NCBI RefSeq assembly: GCF_002355735.1
Contig: NZ_AP014879.1
Span: 558,001-622,000, forward strand
From: Sulfuricaulis limicola
GTDB lineage: Bacteria > Pseudomonadota > Gammaproteobacteria > Acidiferrobacterales > Sulfurifustaceae
DNA: 64,000 nucleotides
Direction: 5' to 3'
Shown here: one piece after another, positions 27,682 to 35,741 of the stretch
How positions within the stretch are numbered: the stretch's first letter is position 1
Layout of the letters: each line of letters opens with the position of its first letter
The notes under the pieces: model-generated
Told to the model about the DNA's origin: nothing
Database searches by the model: none
The model's input: only the letters and a program-made list of their open reading frames with translations
Made by a program: the position numbers and the translations under genes

Positions 27682-27960
27682 ATGATCAAGAGCTTCCGGC
27701 ACAAGGGCCTGGCGGACCTGTTCCACACCGGCAACGCCCGCAAGGTTCAGGCCAAGCACGTGAAGCGCCTGCGGCTGATCTTGACCATGCTCAACGCCGC
27801 CACCCAGGCACGGCAGATGGATGCCCCGGGGTTGCGGCTGCACCCCCTCAAGGGCAAGCCGGAAGGCCGCTGGGCGGTGGACGTGGATGAAAATTACCGC
27901 GTGATCTTCCGTTTCCAGGAAGGCCACGCCTGCGAGGTGGACTATGGCGACTATCACTGA
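27682..27960 (+). CDS. higB: HigB-type toxin (RelE superfamily)
   Basis: 92 residues: MIKSFRHKGLADLFHTGNARKVQ is a typical HigB start and the end WAVDVDENYRVIFRFQEGHACEVDYGDYH matches the RelE-fold core. The family cleaves mRNA at the ribosome. The toxin comes first, as usual in higBA, with the antitoxin start 13 bases after its stop. It is inside the repeat-flanked insertion at the end of the DUF502 gene. Confidence 0.93.
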   Translation: MIKSFRHKGLADLFHTGNARKVQAKHVKRLRLILTMLNAATQARQMDAPGLRLHPLKGKPEGRWAVDVDENYRVIFRFQEGHACEVDYGDYH

Positions 27961-27973
27961 GAAGGCTTCGCGC

Positions 27974-28258
27974 ATGCACAACCCCGCGCACCCGGGCGAA
28001 ATTCTGCGGGAGATGTACCTGAAGCCCCTGAATATTACGGTCACTCAGGCCGCCAAGGCGCTGGGCGTCAGTCGCAAGCACGTCTCGGCCATCGTGAATG
28101 GCCGCGCGCCGGTGACGCCGGACATGGCGCTGCGCCTGGCTTCGGCCTTCGCCACTGAGCCCGAGCTGTGGGTGAACATGCAGGCGCAGTACGACCTGTG
28201 GGCGGTGAGCCGGCAGGCACGGCCGAAAGTGAAGGTGCTGGTGAAGAAAGCGGCCTGA
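27974..28258 (+). CDS. higA: HigA-type antitoxin (Xre-family HTH)
   Basis: 94 residues from the ATG at 27974, where the conserved HigA start MHNPAHPGEILREMY occurs. A lambda-repressor-like HTH follows (VTQAAKALGVSRKHVSAIVNGRAPVTPDMALRLASAF). Neutralises HigB and probably represses the operon. A longer start at 27944, overlapping higB, is possible but does not match the family. Confidence 0.93.
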   Translation: MHNPAHPGEILREMYLKPLNITVTQAAKALGVSRKHVSAIVNGRAPVTPDMALRLASAFATEPELWVNMQAQYDLWAVSRQARPKVKVLVKKAA

Positions 28259-28290
28259 AAGACATTGTATTTGCGGGAGGCGGCGACACC

Positions 28291-28392
28291 GCGCTGATCC
28301 CGCGCGCCGCGGTGCAGCCGGTGGACATGTCGTTCGAGGAGGCCATGCGCTTTACCCTGACGGCGGGGCTCAGCGTTCCGGCCGCCAAGGGC
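28291..28392. repeat. Direct repeat, right copy: displaced 3' end of the DUF502 gene
   Basis: Encodes ALIPRAAVQPVDMSFEEAM...LSVPAAKGVQE then a stop at 28402-28404, the likely ancestral C-terminus of DUF502, now without its gene body. Begins 32 bases after the higA stop. Confidence 0.92.
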
Positions 28393-28433
28393 GTGCAGGA
28401 ATAATCGAGCCCGGCCGTTTCAAGCAACGCCTT

Positions 28434-28523
28434 TTATTTTATGATGTGGCGCGCGGGCAACTTTTCCATGTGCCATTCACCGGTTTTCGCATAGTACCGT
28501 GAGCCGGTGAACACGTGCCAGAA
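28434..28523 (-). pseudogene. aprA: Remnant of a second aprA (last ~29 codons and stop)
   Basis: Read on the minus strand this gives FWHVFTGSRYYAKTGEWHM then EKLPARHIIK and a TAA stop. It aligns without gaps to the C-terminus of the intact AprA at 31.5-33.4 kb: WHV-T-S, KTGE, MEK-P and H are shared. An in-frame stop lies just upstream (GTG TGA TTA), and no further similarity is seen beyond 28523. The remnant is clearly divergent from the intact gene, so it is not a recent local copy. The rest of the 28.26-28.59 kb gap holds the displaced DUF502 tail and the leader of the next gene. Confidence 0.7.
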
Positions 28524-28593
28524 TAATCACACAAGTAACAACTGGCATTACTGTTAACTGTTATGTCCACAAACAAATAATGAGGGTAAAACT

Positions 28594-29010
28594 TTGGCAA
28601 GTAATGAAGCGCGGGCCCACTTCACATTGGCGGGCTATCATTTCAATCCCGACCACGTGACACAGCATCTTGGTATACAGCCCACCTCGATCGATGCTTC
28701 CGGTGCCAACAGTGAGATGAACAAGCCGGTGCTGAGCTCTTGGGAGTTGTCGACCGAGACGGTTACCGACGATATCGACGTTTACAAGTTGACGGACGAG
28801 CTGATCAAGCAAATCGAACCGGCGAAGGACAAGATCCTGGAAATCTGTAAAAGCCATAACCTGTCACCGAGGATCGGTGTGGTCCTGGTTTTGTCCGTTG
28901 ATAAAAAAGAATCAGCGCCCGATGTCGGTTTCGGTGCCAGAACGATTCGCTTCCTGGCAGATATTGGTGCATTTATTAATGTGGATTACCGGCTTTCCAA
29001 GCGTATTTAA
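28594..29010 (+). CDS. DUF4279 domain-containing protein
   Basis: 138 residues starting at a TTG codon with a good GAGGG site 7 bases upstream. The start ARAHFTLAGYHFNPDHVTQHLGIQPT and the later SWELSTET are typical of DUF4279, a small family often found near contact-dependent or toxin/immunity loci; the molecular function is not known. Codon use is more AT-rich than in the core genes. It stands alone between the higBA insertion and the apr region. Confidence 0.85.
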   Translation: MASNEARAHFTLAGYHFNPDHVTQHLGIQPTSIDASGANSEMNKPVLSSWELSTETVTDDIDVYKLTDELIKQIEPAKDKILEICKSHNLSPRIGVVLVLSVDKKESAPDVGFGARTIRFLADIGAFINVDYRLSKRI

Positions 29011-29103
29011 GCTTTAAATTAAATTAGCATGTGTCTGCTGTCACTTGCTAGTACTCGGTGTACAAGTGGCTTAGCCGTATTCAATTTTTCGGATATAAAT
29101 AAA

Positions 29104-29122
29104 GCACGCTATAAAAGCGTGC
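29104..29122 (-). terminator. Hairpin downstream of the 53-residue gene
   Basis: Perfect 7-bp stem GCACGCT-ATAAA-AGCGTGC. On the minus strand it is followed by TTTATTTATA. Likely end of the minus-strand transcript from the apr region. Confidence 0.6.
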
Positions 29123-29186
29123 ATATCACAAACTAAATCTGCCTTGAGTTGCCGCGCGGCCTTGCCGGTGCGCGCGGCTGACTGAC

Positions 29187-29348
29187 TCAGGGCTTCTTGG
29201 GGGTTTTGTAGGGCACTTCTTTCTGGAAAGGTTCCCAGGTGGTTTTATAGCCGACGAAGCCCTTTGCATTAGGCGCTTGTTGAGTCGTTTTCACAAAACG
29301 TGATTTGCCCTCGGGAACCTTGGGCCGGGTTTTAGGTGCATCGCTCAT
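29187..29348 (-). CDS. Small conserved-looking basic protein, 53 residues
   Basis: ATG to TGA in 54 codons: starts MSDAPKTRPKVPEGKSRFVK and ends FQKEVPYKTPKKP. A clear AGGAG lies 9 bases upstream of the ATG and a terminator hairpin lies 65 bases past the stop, so it has the layout of a real gene. It is rich in Lys, Pro and Thr, has no cysteines or membrane segment, and is probably mostly unstructured. I do not recognise the family. It is downstream of the apr-associated genes on the same strand. Confidence 0.6.
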   Translation of the reverse strand: MSDAPKTRPKVPEGKSRFVKTTQQAPNAKGFVGYKTTWEPFQKEVPYKTPKKP

Positions 29349-29470
29349 AATCATTACTCCTGAATGGTTGAAACGGGAAGAGTGTAAACAGGTATGTCAG
29401 TCCCTCCCACTTAACTGACGTCAATAACAAAATCCAGCGCTCTCCGATTTTCCTCAATCATCTGCTAGAG

Positions 29471-30493
29471 CTAATGGCAAGTGCTAGCGCACTTTGCCTT
29501 GTGAATTTGCTCCTCGCAATGCTTTAAACACAGCGGTTGAAGGGCGTGCGGAAAACATTCGATAATCATTTCAAACTCATCGGCCACTTCGTGGGCAAGT
29601 GTAGTGTCTTTTGTTAACTCAGCCAGTACACTTCGTACAGTAGACCTGTTTACCCTGCAGAGTACGGCCAGATGAATGGGGAGCTGCTGCTCCAGGCATA
29701 CTGTCAACGCCGTCTCGTAAGATCTTATTGCCTCTTCCAGGCGATCCGGGTTTTCTTCTGATTCACCCAAATGTTGCAGTACCGCACCACAGTTATTGTG
29801 CGCAGCGGCTAATTCGAAAGCGTAATTATCGGCATCGAGCACGGCCAGTGCATTTTTGTACGCGACAACGGACTTTTGAAAAGTACGGTTACCTTTCAGA
29901 AGTTTGCCGTGCGCATGGAAAGTGGCGCCAAGTTGATGCATGGCGGATGCCCATTTTTCAGGGGTCTCTTTTCGGGACCATTCCAATAATGCATTTGTAT
30001 AAGCATCGATGGCTGCTTTCAATAATTTCGCGCCATCCATCTGCCGGCCCAGGGCTTGCATCGCCGTTCCCAGGTTATATTGGGTGGCGGCCCAGTCGAG
30101 GGGCGACTTTTCCCGGTTATACTCATCCAGCGCGTTGTTAAAACACTGAATGGCCTTTTCATACAACGAAGCGTCTCTCTGCTGTTGCCCCTGCGCCGCC
30201 AGAATATTTCCCAGACTGTTCTGAGTCTCCGCCCAGGCGGATGGCTCCTGGTGGCGATATTCGTCTGTCAGCGAAATTTCAAGTGCCTCACGCACGCTGT
30301 CAAGAATATTGGAGCTGAAACGGTGCTGTTCATAATTTCCCCGCGTGTAAAGAAAATTATCGGCGACGGTTACCTGGGTATCCGGCGCAGCCGCTTCAAC
30401 CCACTCGTCACCCAGCCTGCCGATAGAATTGGCTAAAGCATGTTCCAAGGCCTTATTGTGCGGGTAAAACAGGTAAGTCTGAGAGAGCTTCAT
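29471..30493 (-). CDS. Tetratricopeptide-repeat protein
   Basis: 340 residues. From about residue 80 onward it is built of TPR-like units of unusual length (WAETQNSLGNILAAQG, WAATQYNLGTAMQALG, WASAMHQLGATFHAHG, LAAAHNNCGAVLQHLG), each containing an N/Q-x-LG core; the last helices carry several cysteines (CFPHALQPLCLKHCEEQIHKAKCASTC). No signal peptide. TPRs mediate protein-protein contacts, and the partner is unknown. It starts one base after the stop of the SlyD-like gene, so the two are co-transcribed, probably as part of the apr-linked group. Confidence 0.85.
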   Translation of the reverse strand: MKLSQTYLFYPHNKALEHALANSIGRLGDEWVEAAAPDTQVTVADNFLYTRGNYEQHRFSSNILDSVREALEISLTDEYRHQEPSAWAETQNSLGNILAAQGQQQRDASLYEKAIQCFNNALDEYNREKSPLDWAATQYNLGTAMQALGRQMDGAKLLKAAIDAYTNALLEWSRKETPEKWASAMHQLGATFHAHGKLLKGNRTFQKSVVAYKNALAVLDADNYAFELAAAHNNCGAVLQHLGESEENPDRLEEAIRSYETALTVCLEQQLPIHLAVLCRVNRSTVRSVLAELTKDTTLAHEVADEFEMIIECFPHALQPLCLKHCEEQIHKAKCASTCH

Positions 30494-31000
30494 TTATGTC
30501 CGGTTCATAATTTCATTTATGTCCGGGTCGGCGCCAACCGCTCCACCAAGTTCGATTTCTTCATCGGTAGCGTCACGTATAGTCAAGACCTCCAACCTGA
30601 ATACTACTTCTCTGCCACACAATGGATTATTTCCGTCGACGGTTAATGTTTTGTCATCGAATCGGGTAACGATAAAGTTTCTGGGCTCACCCTTTTCATT
30701 TTCCATGGTGATGGTCATGCCAATTTCCCGATATTCCTCTGGAACATTGTCGATATGATCGGTAAACACCAGCGACTCGTCTCTCTCGCCGTATAACAAT
30801 TTTGTGTCGACCGGTACTTCAATGACATCACCCACTTTTTTGCCATCCAGTTCTTTTGTCACCTGTTCAGACAGAACATCATTAACGCCATGAACATATC
30901 CCAGAGGATAATCAACGGTAACCAGCACGTCACCGGTTTTTTGATCGATGACCTTATAATTTAATTCAACGAATTTTTCGTTTTGTATTGTGTCTGACAT
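30494..31000 (-). CDS. SlyD-like FKBP-type peptidyl-prolyl isomerase
   Basis: 168 residues with a short FKBP domain and an inserted flap domain: VELNYKVIDQKTGDVLVTVDYPLGYVHGVNDVLSEQVTKELDGKKVGDVIEVPV, then NFIVTRFDDKTLTVDGNNPLCGREVVFRLEV, which is the SlyD signature NHPLAGx-L-F with small changes. It lacks the His/Cys-rich metal tail of E. coli SlyD. Expected to act as a cytoplasmic folding helper. Coupled with the TPR gene, and downstream of aprA with one small gene between. Confidence 0.88.
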   Translation of the reverse strand: MSDTIQNEKFVELNYKVIDQKTGDVLVTVDYPLGYVHGVNDVLSEQVTKELDGKKVGDVIEVPVDTKLLYGERDESLVFTDHIDNVPEEYREIGMTITMENEKGEPRNFIVTRFDDKTLTVDGNNPLCGREVVFRLEVLTIRDATDEEIELGGAVGADPDINEIMNRT

Positions 31001-31032
31001 AACTCGAAAAGCCTATTATAGATAAAGCTGTC

Positions 31033-31386
31033 TTAAAACAGCGTAGCGCCAAAGATTTTTACCTGGTCCTTTTCATAACCCAGCACCAGTCTGCCCAGCC
31101 ATTCGCCTTTATCCTTGGTATTAGGCTGTTTATAGAGAACCGTTACATATTCACCACGACGTATGATGCCGAGATATTTGTAATCGGTTGACAAGTTTTT
31201 CGCCAGATCGCTTCTGGCAAACTGCTTGCCCATCTCGATTTCATTAGCGCCCATTTTCATCGCCGTTGAGAAATTCCGGGTGAATGCACCGTAGTTTTTT
31301 TCATTCGAGTATTTAACCAGATCGGCCCACATGGGGTGCGCCAGCGCTAAAATCTCTTCATCTGTTTTTTCAGTAATGTTCATCAT
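31033..31386 (-). CDS. Hypothetical protein downstream of aprA
   Basis: 117 residues (two adjacent ATGs at the start). Sequence such as WADLVKYSNEKNYGAFTRNFSTAMK and the end WLGRLVLGYEKDQVKIFGATLF resembles small alpha+beta NTF2/cystatin-like proteins that measure about 110 residues, but I cannot assign a family. No signal peptide, no cysteines. It lies between the aprA terminator and the SlyD-like gene, 32 bases before the latter, on the same strand. Confidence 0.75.
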   Translation of the reverse strand: MMNITEKTDEEILALAHPMWADLVKYSNEKNYGAFTRNFSTAMKMGANEIEMGKQFARSDLAKNLSTDYKYLGIIRRGEYVTVLYKQPNTKDKGEWLGRLVLGYEKDQVKIFGATLF

Positions 31387-31457
31387 TCAATTCTTCATTT
31401 AAAACACAGCAGGTATTTCAGGGTTATCCATCGATATTGGCTGCACACCACCAAGAA

Positions 31458-31492
31458 AAAAAAGGCCAACATATAAAAATGTTGGCCTTTTC
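31458..31492. terminator. Strong bidirectional terminator between aprA and the downstream gene
   Basis: The stem AAAAGGCCAACAT pairs with ATGTTGGCCTTTT and has A- and T-runs at its ends. It separates aprMBA from the small-protein/FKBP/TPR genes, so the latter need either read-through or their own promoter in 31387-31457. Confidence 0.9.
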
Positions 31493-31545
31493 TCATGCAA
31501 ATAAATTTACATGGCTTGTATGATCAAGCGCTTATTGGCTTAGCC

Positions 31546-33411
31546 CTATTTATCACTGACCAAGTGGTAAAGAGGCGCTTTTTCCATGGTGTATTCACCC
31601 GTTTTGCGATCACGCTGAGAAACTGTCAGTACGTGCCAGTTTTTATCATCCAGTTTCATCGCATCACCACGGTAGTAGTAACCAGGCCAACGCGTTTCCT
31701 TACGGAACAAAGTATGTTGGAACACACTTTCAGAAGTACGCACACGGTGATGCAATTCCCACGCACGCAACAGCTCGTGGATATCGCTAGCCGCAATCTT
31801 CTCCATGTCTTCCTCAAGGCTTTTAAGCTTCTTGAGACCGATTTGGAGAAGTTTTTCGTTGGTCATGTAGTTGACACCAAAACCACCACAATACTCATCC
31901 ATCAGTTTCTGCAAACGATCCAGACCCTGTCTTGGATTGATGAAGTTTGGATTGACTGAACCACCAACGACTTCATTGCTGTAAACCCGGTAGGTTTCCA
32001 GCGGCTTGTAGATCTTCTTTTTCAGATTGGCAATCTGCTCGTCCGAAACTCGAATGCCTTCGGCCTTGCCATCGTCAATATATTTACAGGCCGCTTTGGC
32101 CGCCAGACGGCCTTCCGTGAAAGAGCCTGATGAGAAGGCGTGCGGTGTACCACCTACGGCATCACCCGCACCAAACAGACCTTCGACGGTGGTCATACGG
32201 TTGTAACCCCAGTAGTACTCCGGAGGGGAAACATCTTCCGGACCTGAGCACCATGCACCGCAACCGGTGGCATGCGAACCCATGACGTAGGGCTCGGAAG
32301 TGGTTAATTCCGGGTTTTCGTATTTCGGATCAACGTCCGTGGCTGCCCAAAGCACCGCTTGACCAACGGTCATGCCGAGGAAGTTGTGCCAGCCGATCTC
32401 TTCAAGATGAGGATCCTGGAAGGCTTCCATGGTCACCATGTGAATAGGACCGCGACCGGCATTCACCTCGGAGATAAAGGCGTGGTTACGTAAACAGGTC
32501 GGTATGGGTTTGTGGGACAAGTGCTGTCCTTCCGTGTCCAGGTATTCTTTACCGACCATTTCCGCCAGAGCCGGGAACCACTTGGATTCATATTCTTCGC
32601 CCAGGCCGTTTTGGGTATAAGTCTTGAGGTGCAGGAAGTAGGCACCGACTGGACCGTAACCATCCTTGAATCGAGCCAGTACGATACGGTTTTCCATCTG
32701 AGTCATCTTCGCGCCTGCTTCGATCATCAGACCATACGCCGATCCCGATGACCACGGTGCGTACCAGACTCGACCGGCACCTTCACCGACGGAACGCGGC
32801 TTGAAGATATTGGAAGCGCCACCGGCGCCACAGATAACGGTCTTGGACTTGAATACGTGGTAGTTACCCGTACGAACATTGAATCCAACAGCACCCGCGA
32901 CGCGGTTCTCTTTGGAATCATCCATTAGCAGATGAGTTACACAGACACGGTTGAATACCTTGTCTGCTGATTTCTTCGCTGCTTCGGCAACAATCGGCTT
33001 GTAGGATTCACCATGAATCATGATCTGCCATCGCCCTTCCCGCATGTAAGTACCCTTCTTAGGGTCTTTCATCAACGGCAGTCCCCACTCTTCAAACAGG
33101 TGAACAGAGGAGTCAACGTGACGCGCCATATCAAAGGCCAGATCCTCGCGCACCATGCCCATCAGATCCATGCGAGCATAACGGACGTGATCTTCCGGAT
33201 TGTTTTCGCCGAAACGGGTACCCATGTAACAGTTGATCGCGTACAAGCCCTGGGCTACCGCGCCGGAACGATCAATGTTGGCTTTCTCGGCAATGACGAT
33301 TTTTTTGTCCTTGCCCCAATATCTGGCTTCAAATGCAGCACCGGTGCCACCGAGGCCCGCACCGACGACCAGAATATCGATGTTGTCTTCAATAATTGTC
33401 TTGTAGCCCAT
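31546..33411 (-). CDS. aprA: Adenylylsulfate (APS) reductase alpha subunit
   Basis: 621 residues, FAD flavoprotein of the fumarate reductase/succinate dehydrogenase fold. The FAD Rossmann segment IDILVVGAGLGGTGAAFEARYWG is near the start, and the AprA-typical NIDRSGAVAQGLYAINCYMGTRFGENNPEDHVRYARMDLMG follows. In sulfur oxidisers it runs in reverse, converting sulfite and AMP to APS; in sulfate reducers it reduces APS. With AprM present and no dsr/qmo genes here, the oxidative direction is likely. It overlaps aprB by one base. GC is about half, lower than the flanking core genes. Confidence 0.98.
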   Translation of the reverse strand: MGYKTIIEDNIDILVVGAGLGGTGAAFEARYWGKDKKIVIAEKANIDRSGAVAQGLYAINCYMGTRFGENNPEDHVRYARMDLMGMVREDLAFDMARHVDSSVHLFEEWGLPLMKDPKKGTYMREGRWQIMIHGESYKPIVAEAAKKSADKVFNRVCVTHLLMDDSKENRVAGAVGFNVRTGNYHVFKSKTVICGAGGASNIFKPRSVGEGAGRVWYAPWSSGSAYGLMIEAGAKMTQMENRIVLARFKDGYGPVGAYFLHLKTYTQNGLGEEYESKWFPALAEMVGKEYLDTEGQHLSHKPIPTCLRNHAFISEVNAGRGPIHMVTMEAFQDPHLEEIGWHNFLGMTVGQAVLWAATDVDPKYENPELTTSEPYVMGSHATGCGAWCSGPEDVSPPEYYWGYNRMTTVEGLFGAGDAVGGTPHAFSSGSFTEGRLAAKAACKYIDDGKAEGIRVSDEQIANLKKKIYKPLETYRVYSNEVVGGSVNPNFINPRQGLDRLQKLMDEYCGGFGVNYMTNEKLLQIGLKKLKSLEEDMEKIAASDIHELLRAWELHHRVRTSESVFQHTLFRKETRWPGYYYRGDAMKLDDKNWHVLTVSQRDRKTGEYTMEKAPLYHLVSDK

Positions 33412-33893
33412 TAGTAGTACACCCCTTCTTTAAGCTTCAAGCCAGCTGTTTTCAGCGAACGTAAATCTCCGTCATCCAGGCGGATGTACTTAGGCTCGTT
33501 AAACAATAGCTCGCTGTCGCGCATTGCCTGGCTTGGAGCAGGTATCTCTGCAAATTTTGGAAACGCCGTGCCCCACGGTTTTGTCGTGATAGGCGCCAAC
33601 AGTTCCATGTCTTTTTTGCCGTTGCGGAACTTGATGCGCCAGGCAATCGTGCCTTTTTCCTCATCACGATGCACTCGTACCGAGTGGCCCAGTGGAGCGA
33701 AATCGGCATAACCACGCACATCAATGGCGTGGTGCGGGCAGGCTTTTACGCAGGAATAACATTCCCAACACATGTTGGGCTCAATGTTGTAGGCACGACG
33801 AAGCGTTTTATCAATGTGCATGATGTCAGATGGGCAGATATCAACGCACTGTCCACAACCATCACAACGAGTCATATATACGAAAGTTGGCAT
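33411..33893 (-). CDS. aprB: APS reductase beta subunit
   Basis: 160 residues. Two ferredoxin-type [4Fe-4S] motifs: Cys10-x2-Cys13-x2-Cys16-x3-Cys20 (CDGCGQCVDIC) and Cys42-x2-Cys45-x2-Cys48-x3-Cys52 (CWECYSCVKAC). A C-terminal tail wraps the alpha subunit in known structures. Carries electrons between AprA and the membrane partner AprM. Its TAA stop overlaps the aprA ATG. Confidence 0.98.
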   Translation of the reverse strand: MPTFVYMTRCDGCGQCVDICPSDIMHIDKTLRRAYNIEPNMCWECYSCVKACPHHAIDVRGYADFAPLGHSVRVHRDEEKGTIAWRIKFRNGKKDMELLAPITTKPWGTAFPKFAEIPAPSQAMRDSELLFNEPKYIRLDDGDLRSLKTAGLKLKEGVYY

Positions 33894-33930
33894 AATGTTC
33901 TCTCTTACTTATGTAATAGTTAAATGAATG

Positions 33931-34782
33931 CTAATAGTGGTCTGCTGACTCACGCTTGATACCATGCCCCATGTAGGCCGGGTTCTTGCCCATGTATTCC
34001 GGGATATCCGGGAATTTTGCTTGTACTGCAGGATCCGTCAGATCGTATTCTGCGGGCAGATTTTCTCTTGAACCATCTGCACGGGTAACACGCTTTTGAA
34101 AAGCGGCGGCAGGCTTAAAGAACATGTGCGCGAATTTCGACCACAGTACGCTGCCAAAAAGTGTCGTGCTCGAGATGATGAACAGAACGAAGAACAGGGT
34201 TGACCATCCGGCAACACCATTTGACTGTGTAAAGGACCAGGCCAAGGCGAATGTCGCAGTAGTGAGCAGCGAGACGATAAATAAATCTGCGCGTTCAAAG
34301 CGCCACCACGTCAGGCCTTCTGCTGAGACATCAACCCGGATAAAGAACCAGAACCAGTAACCACCCAGACAGAGCATTATTGCGCCGATATGCCAGAGTT
34401 GTGGCAGGATGGAAGGTGCCGGAGTGGCTGGGGTTGGATAACCGAAAATCATGATCGCGGTCGTCGCGACGAAAATAACGAAGCCATACATGGTCAGCAG
34501 ATGGGAAAGTCGGCGCCTTACGTTGCAGAATTCACCAGACGTTAACACTTCGTTTGCCAGAACTTTAACTGCAATCGAAGTTTTTTCTCCGATGCCCACG
34601 CTACGTTTTGCGCTCTTCTTCGCTTTTTTCGCATTTTCGAAAAAGTACTGAGCGCTCTTCTTGTGCATCATGTCGAGCATGGTTCCGCCTACCACCAGCA
34701 GGACCATCAAAATGATATACCCCTGCATGACGGCAACGGGTATTTGTGCCGAAAGTTCGGCAAAGGGATTGCTCATAAACAT
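33931..34782 (-). CDS. aprM: APS reductase membrane anchor AprM
   Basis: 283 residues with about six membrane helices, distantly like QmoC/heterodisulfide reductase cytochrome subunits: VMQGYIILMVLLVVGGTML, LTMYGFVIFVATTAIMIFGY, LWHIGAIMLCLGGYWFWFF, LFIVSLLTTATFALAWSF, LFFVLFIISSTTLFGSVL. His residues in or near the helices may bind heme. Proposed to pass electrons from AprBA to the quinone pool. The ATG at 34782 follows AGAGGA; a TTGACA-like hexamer lies at 34901-34906 on this strand, but I see no clear -10 partner. First gene of aprMBA. Confidence 0.92.
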   Translation of the reverse strand: MFMSNPFAELSAQIPVAVMQGYIILMVLLVVGGTMLDMMHKKSAQYFFENAKKAKKSAKRSVGIGEKTSIAVKVLANEVLTSGEFCNVRRRLSHLLTMYGFVIFVATTAIMIFGYPTPATPAPSILPQLWHIGAIMLCLGGYWFWFFIRVDVSAEGLTWWRFERADLFIVSLLTTATFALAWSFTQSNGVAGWSTLFFVLFIISSTTLFGSVLWSKFAHMFFKPAAAFQKRVTRADGSRENLPAEYDLTDPAVQAKFPDIPEYMGKNPAYMGHGIKRESADHY

Positions 34783-34921
34783 TAGAATATCCTCTTAACT
34801 GTCTACGATTAAATTTTTGTGCTGCCCTGCGCCGGTATGAGGCAGTTCTTTTTGCGATGACGGCCAAAGCATAACAGTCGAAATGTTGCCATTACAACCA
34901 TGTCAATATTGGGAGTTTTGG

Positions 34922-35056
34922 ATGAATAAACGTTCACTTCGCTGGCTTCGCAAGGGTAATGCACGGTCACGGGCGGCTATTCGCCTTCGGACCCGCTGGT
35001 TTACGCGGTCATCGGCGCGGGCAGCGCGTTCCGCCGCCAGGGAAGGTAGGCGGTGA
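34922..35056 (+). CDS. Possible small Arg-rich protein (44 residues)
   Basis: ATG to TGA in 45 codons with GGGAG six bases upstream. The product begins MNKRSLRWLRKGNARSRAAI; about a third of residues are Arg. It lies divergent to aprM, in the 34.78-35.14 kb gap, which is otherwise only leader sequence. It may equally be an accidental open frame in GC-rich DNA. Confidence 0.3.
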   Translation: MNKRSLRWLRKGNARSRAAIRLRTRWFTRSSARAARSAAREGRR

Positions 35057-35135
35057 AAAGAATTTGGGTTTATTAATCACTCCGAATTAGTATTCGGACC
35101 GGGGCAAGCCGTTGAACAGTGGGGGAGGAGTTTCG

Positions 35136-35741
35136 ATGGCCATGGAGTTCTGGTTCGAATTCGCCAGCACCTATTCTTATCCGGCCGCGTTGCGCATCGA
35201 GGCGCTGGCCCGGTCGCAAGGCGTGCCCATCGTTTGGAAGCCGTTTCTGCTGGGCCCGATTTTCCGCACGCTGGGCTGGAGCGATTCCCCCTTCAATCTC
35301 CAGCCTGTAAAAGGACGCTACATGTGGCGCGACCTGGAGCGCATCTGCGCGGAGCTGGCTATCCCGTTCCGCCGCCCCTCGCAGTTCCCGCGCAACGGCC
35401 TGCTCGCGGCGCGCATTGCCTGCTGGTTTGAGGGGAAGCCCTGGGTTCCGGAGTTTGTGCGCTCCGTGTACCGGGCGAATTTCGCCGAAGATCTGGATAT
35501 TTCAAACGCCCCGTTGCTGGAGAGCTATCTCGACAGCCTGGGCCAGCCCGGCGCCGCCCTGATCCAGCAGGCGCAGTCACCCGAGAGCAAAGAGAAACTC
35601 CGCGCCCAGACCGAGCGCGCCGTGGCGCTCGGGATCTTCGGGGCGCCGATGTTCGTGGTCGGCCCGGAACTGTTCTGGGGAAATGACCGGCTGGAGGCGG
35701 CTTTAGCGTGGTACAAGTCTCATCCACAAGCGGAACATTGA
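35136..35741 (+). CDS. DsbA-family 2-hydroxychromene-2-carboxylate isomerase-like protein
   Basis: 201 residues from the ATG at 35136, which has GGAGGAG five bases upstream. Thioredoxin-fold/kappa-GST-like pattern: FWFEFASTYSYPAALRIEALARSQGVPIVWKPFLLGPIFRTLGWSDSPFNLQPVKGRYMWRDLERIC, ending in GIFGAPMFVVGPELFWGNDRLEAAL with the family cis-proline (GAPMF). No CxxC. Family members isomerise chromene carboxylates or act as glutathione-dependent enzymes; the actual substrate is unknown. Base use is core-like, unlike the apr genes just upstream. Confidence 0.88.
   Translation: MAMEFWFEFASTYSYPAALRIEALARSQGVPIVWKPFLLGPIFRTLGWSDSPFNLQPVKGRYMWRDLERICAELAIPFRRPSQFPRNGLLAARIACWFEGKPWVPEFVRSVYRANFAEDLDISNAPLLESYLDSLGQPGAALIQQAQSPESKEKLRAQTERAVALGIFGAPMFVVGPELFWGNDRLEAALAWYKSHPQAEH

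Noticed and set aside
28168-28404. Open frame across the end of higA into the displaced DUF502 tail
   Set aside because: Its first half is higA in another frame. Only its end is meaningful, as the right copy of the direct repeat.
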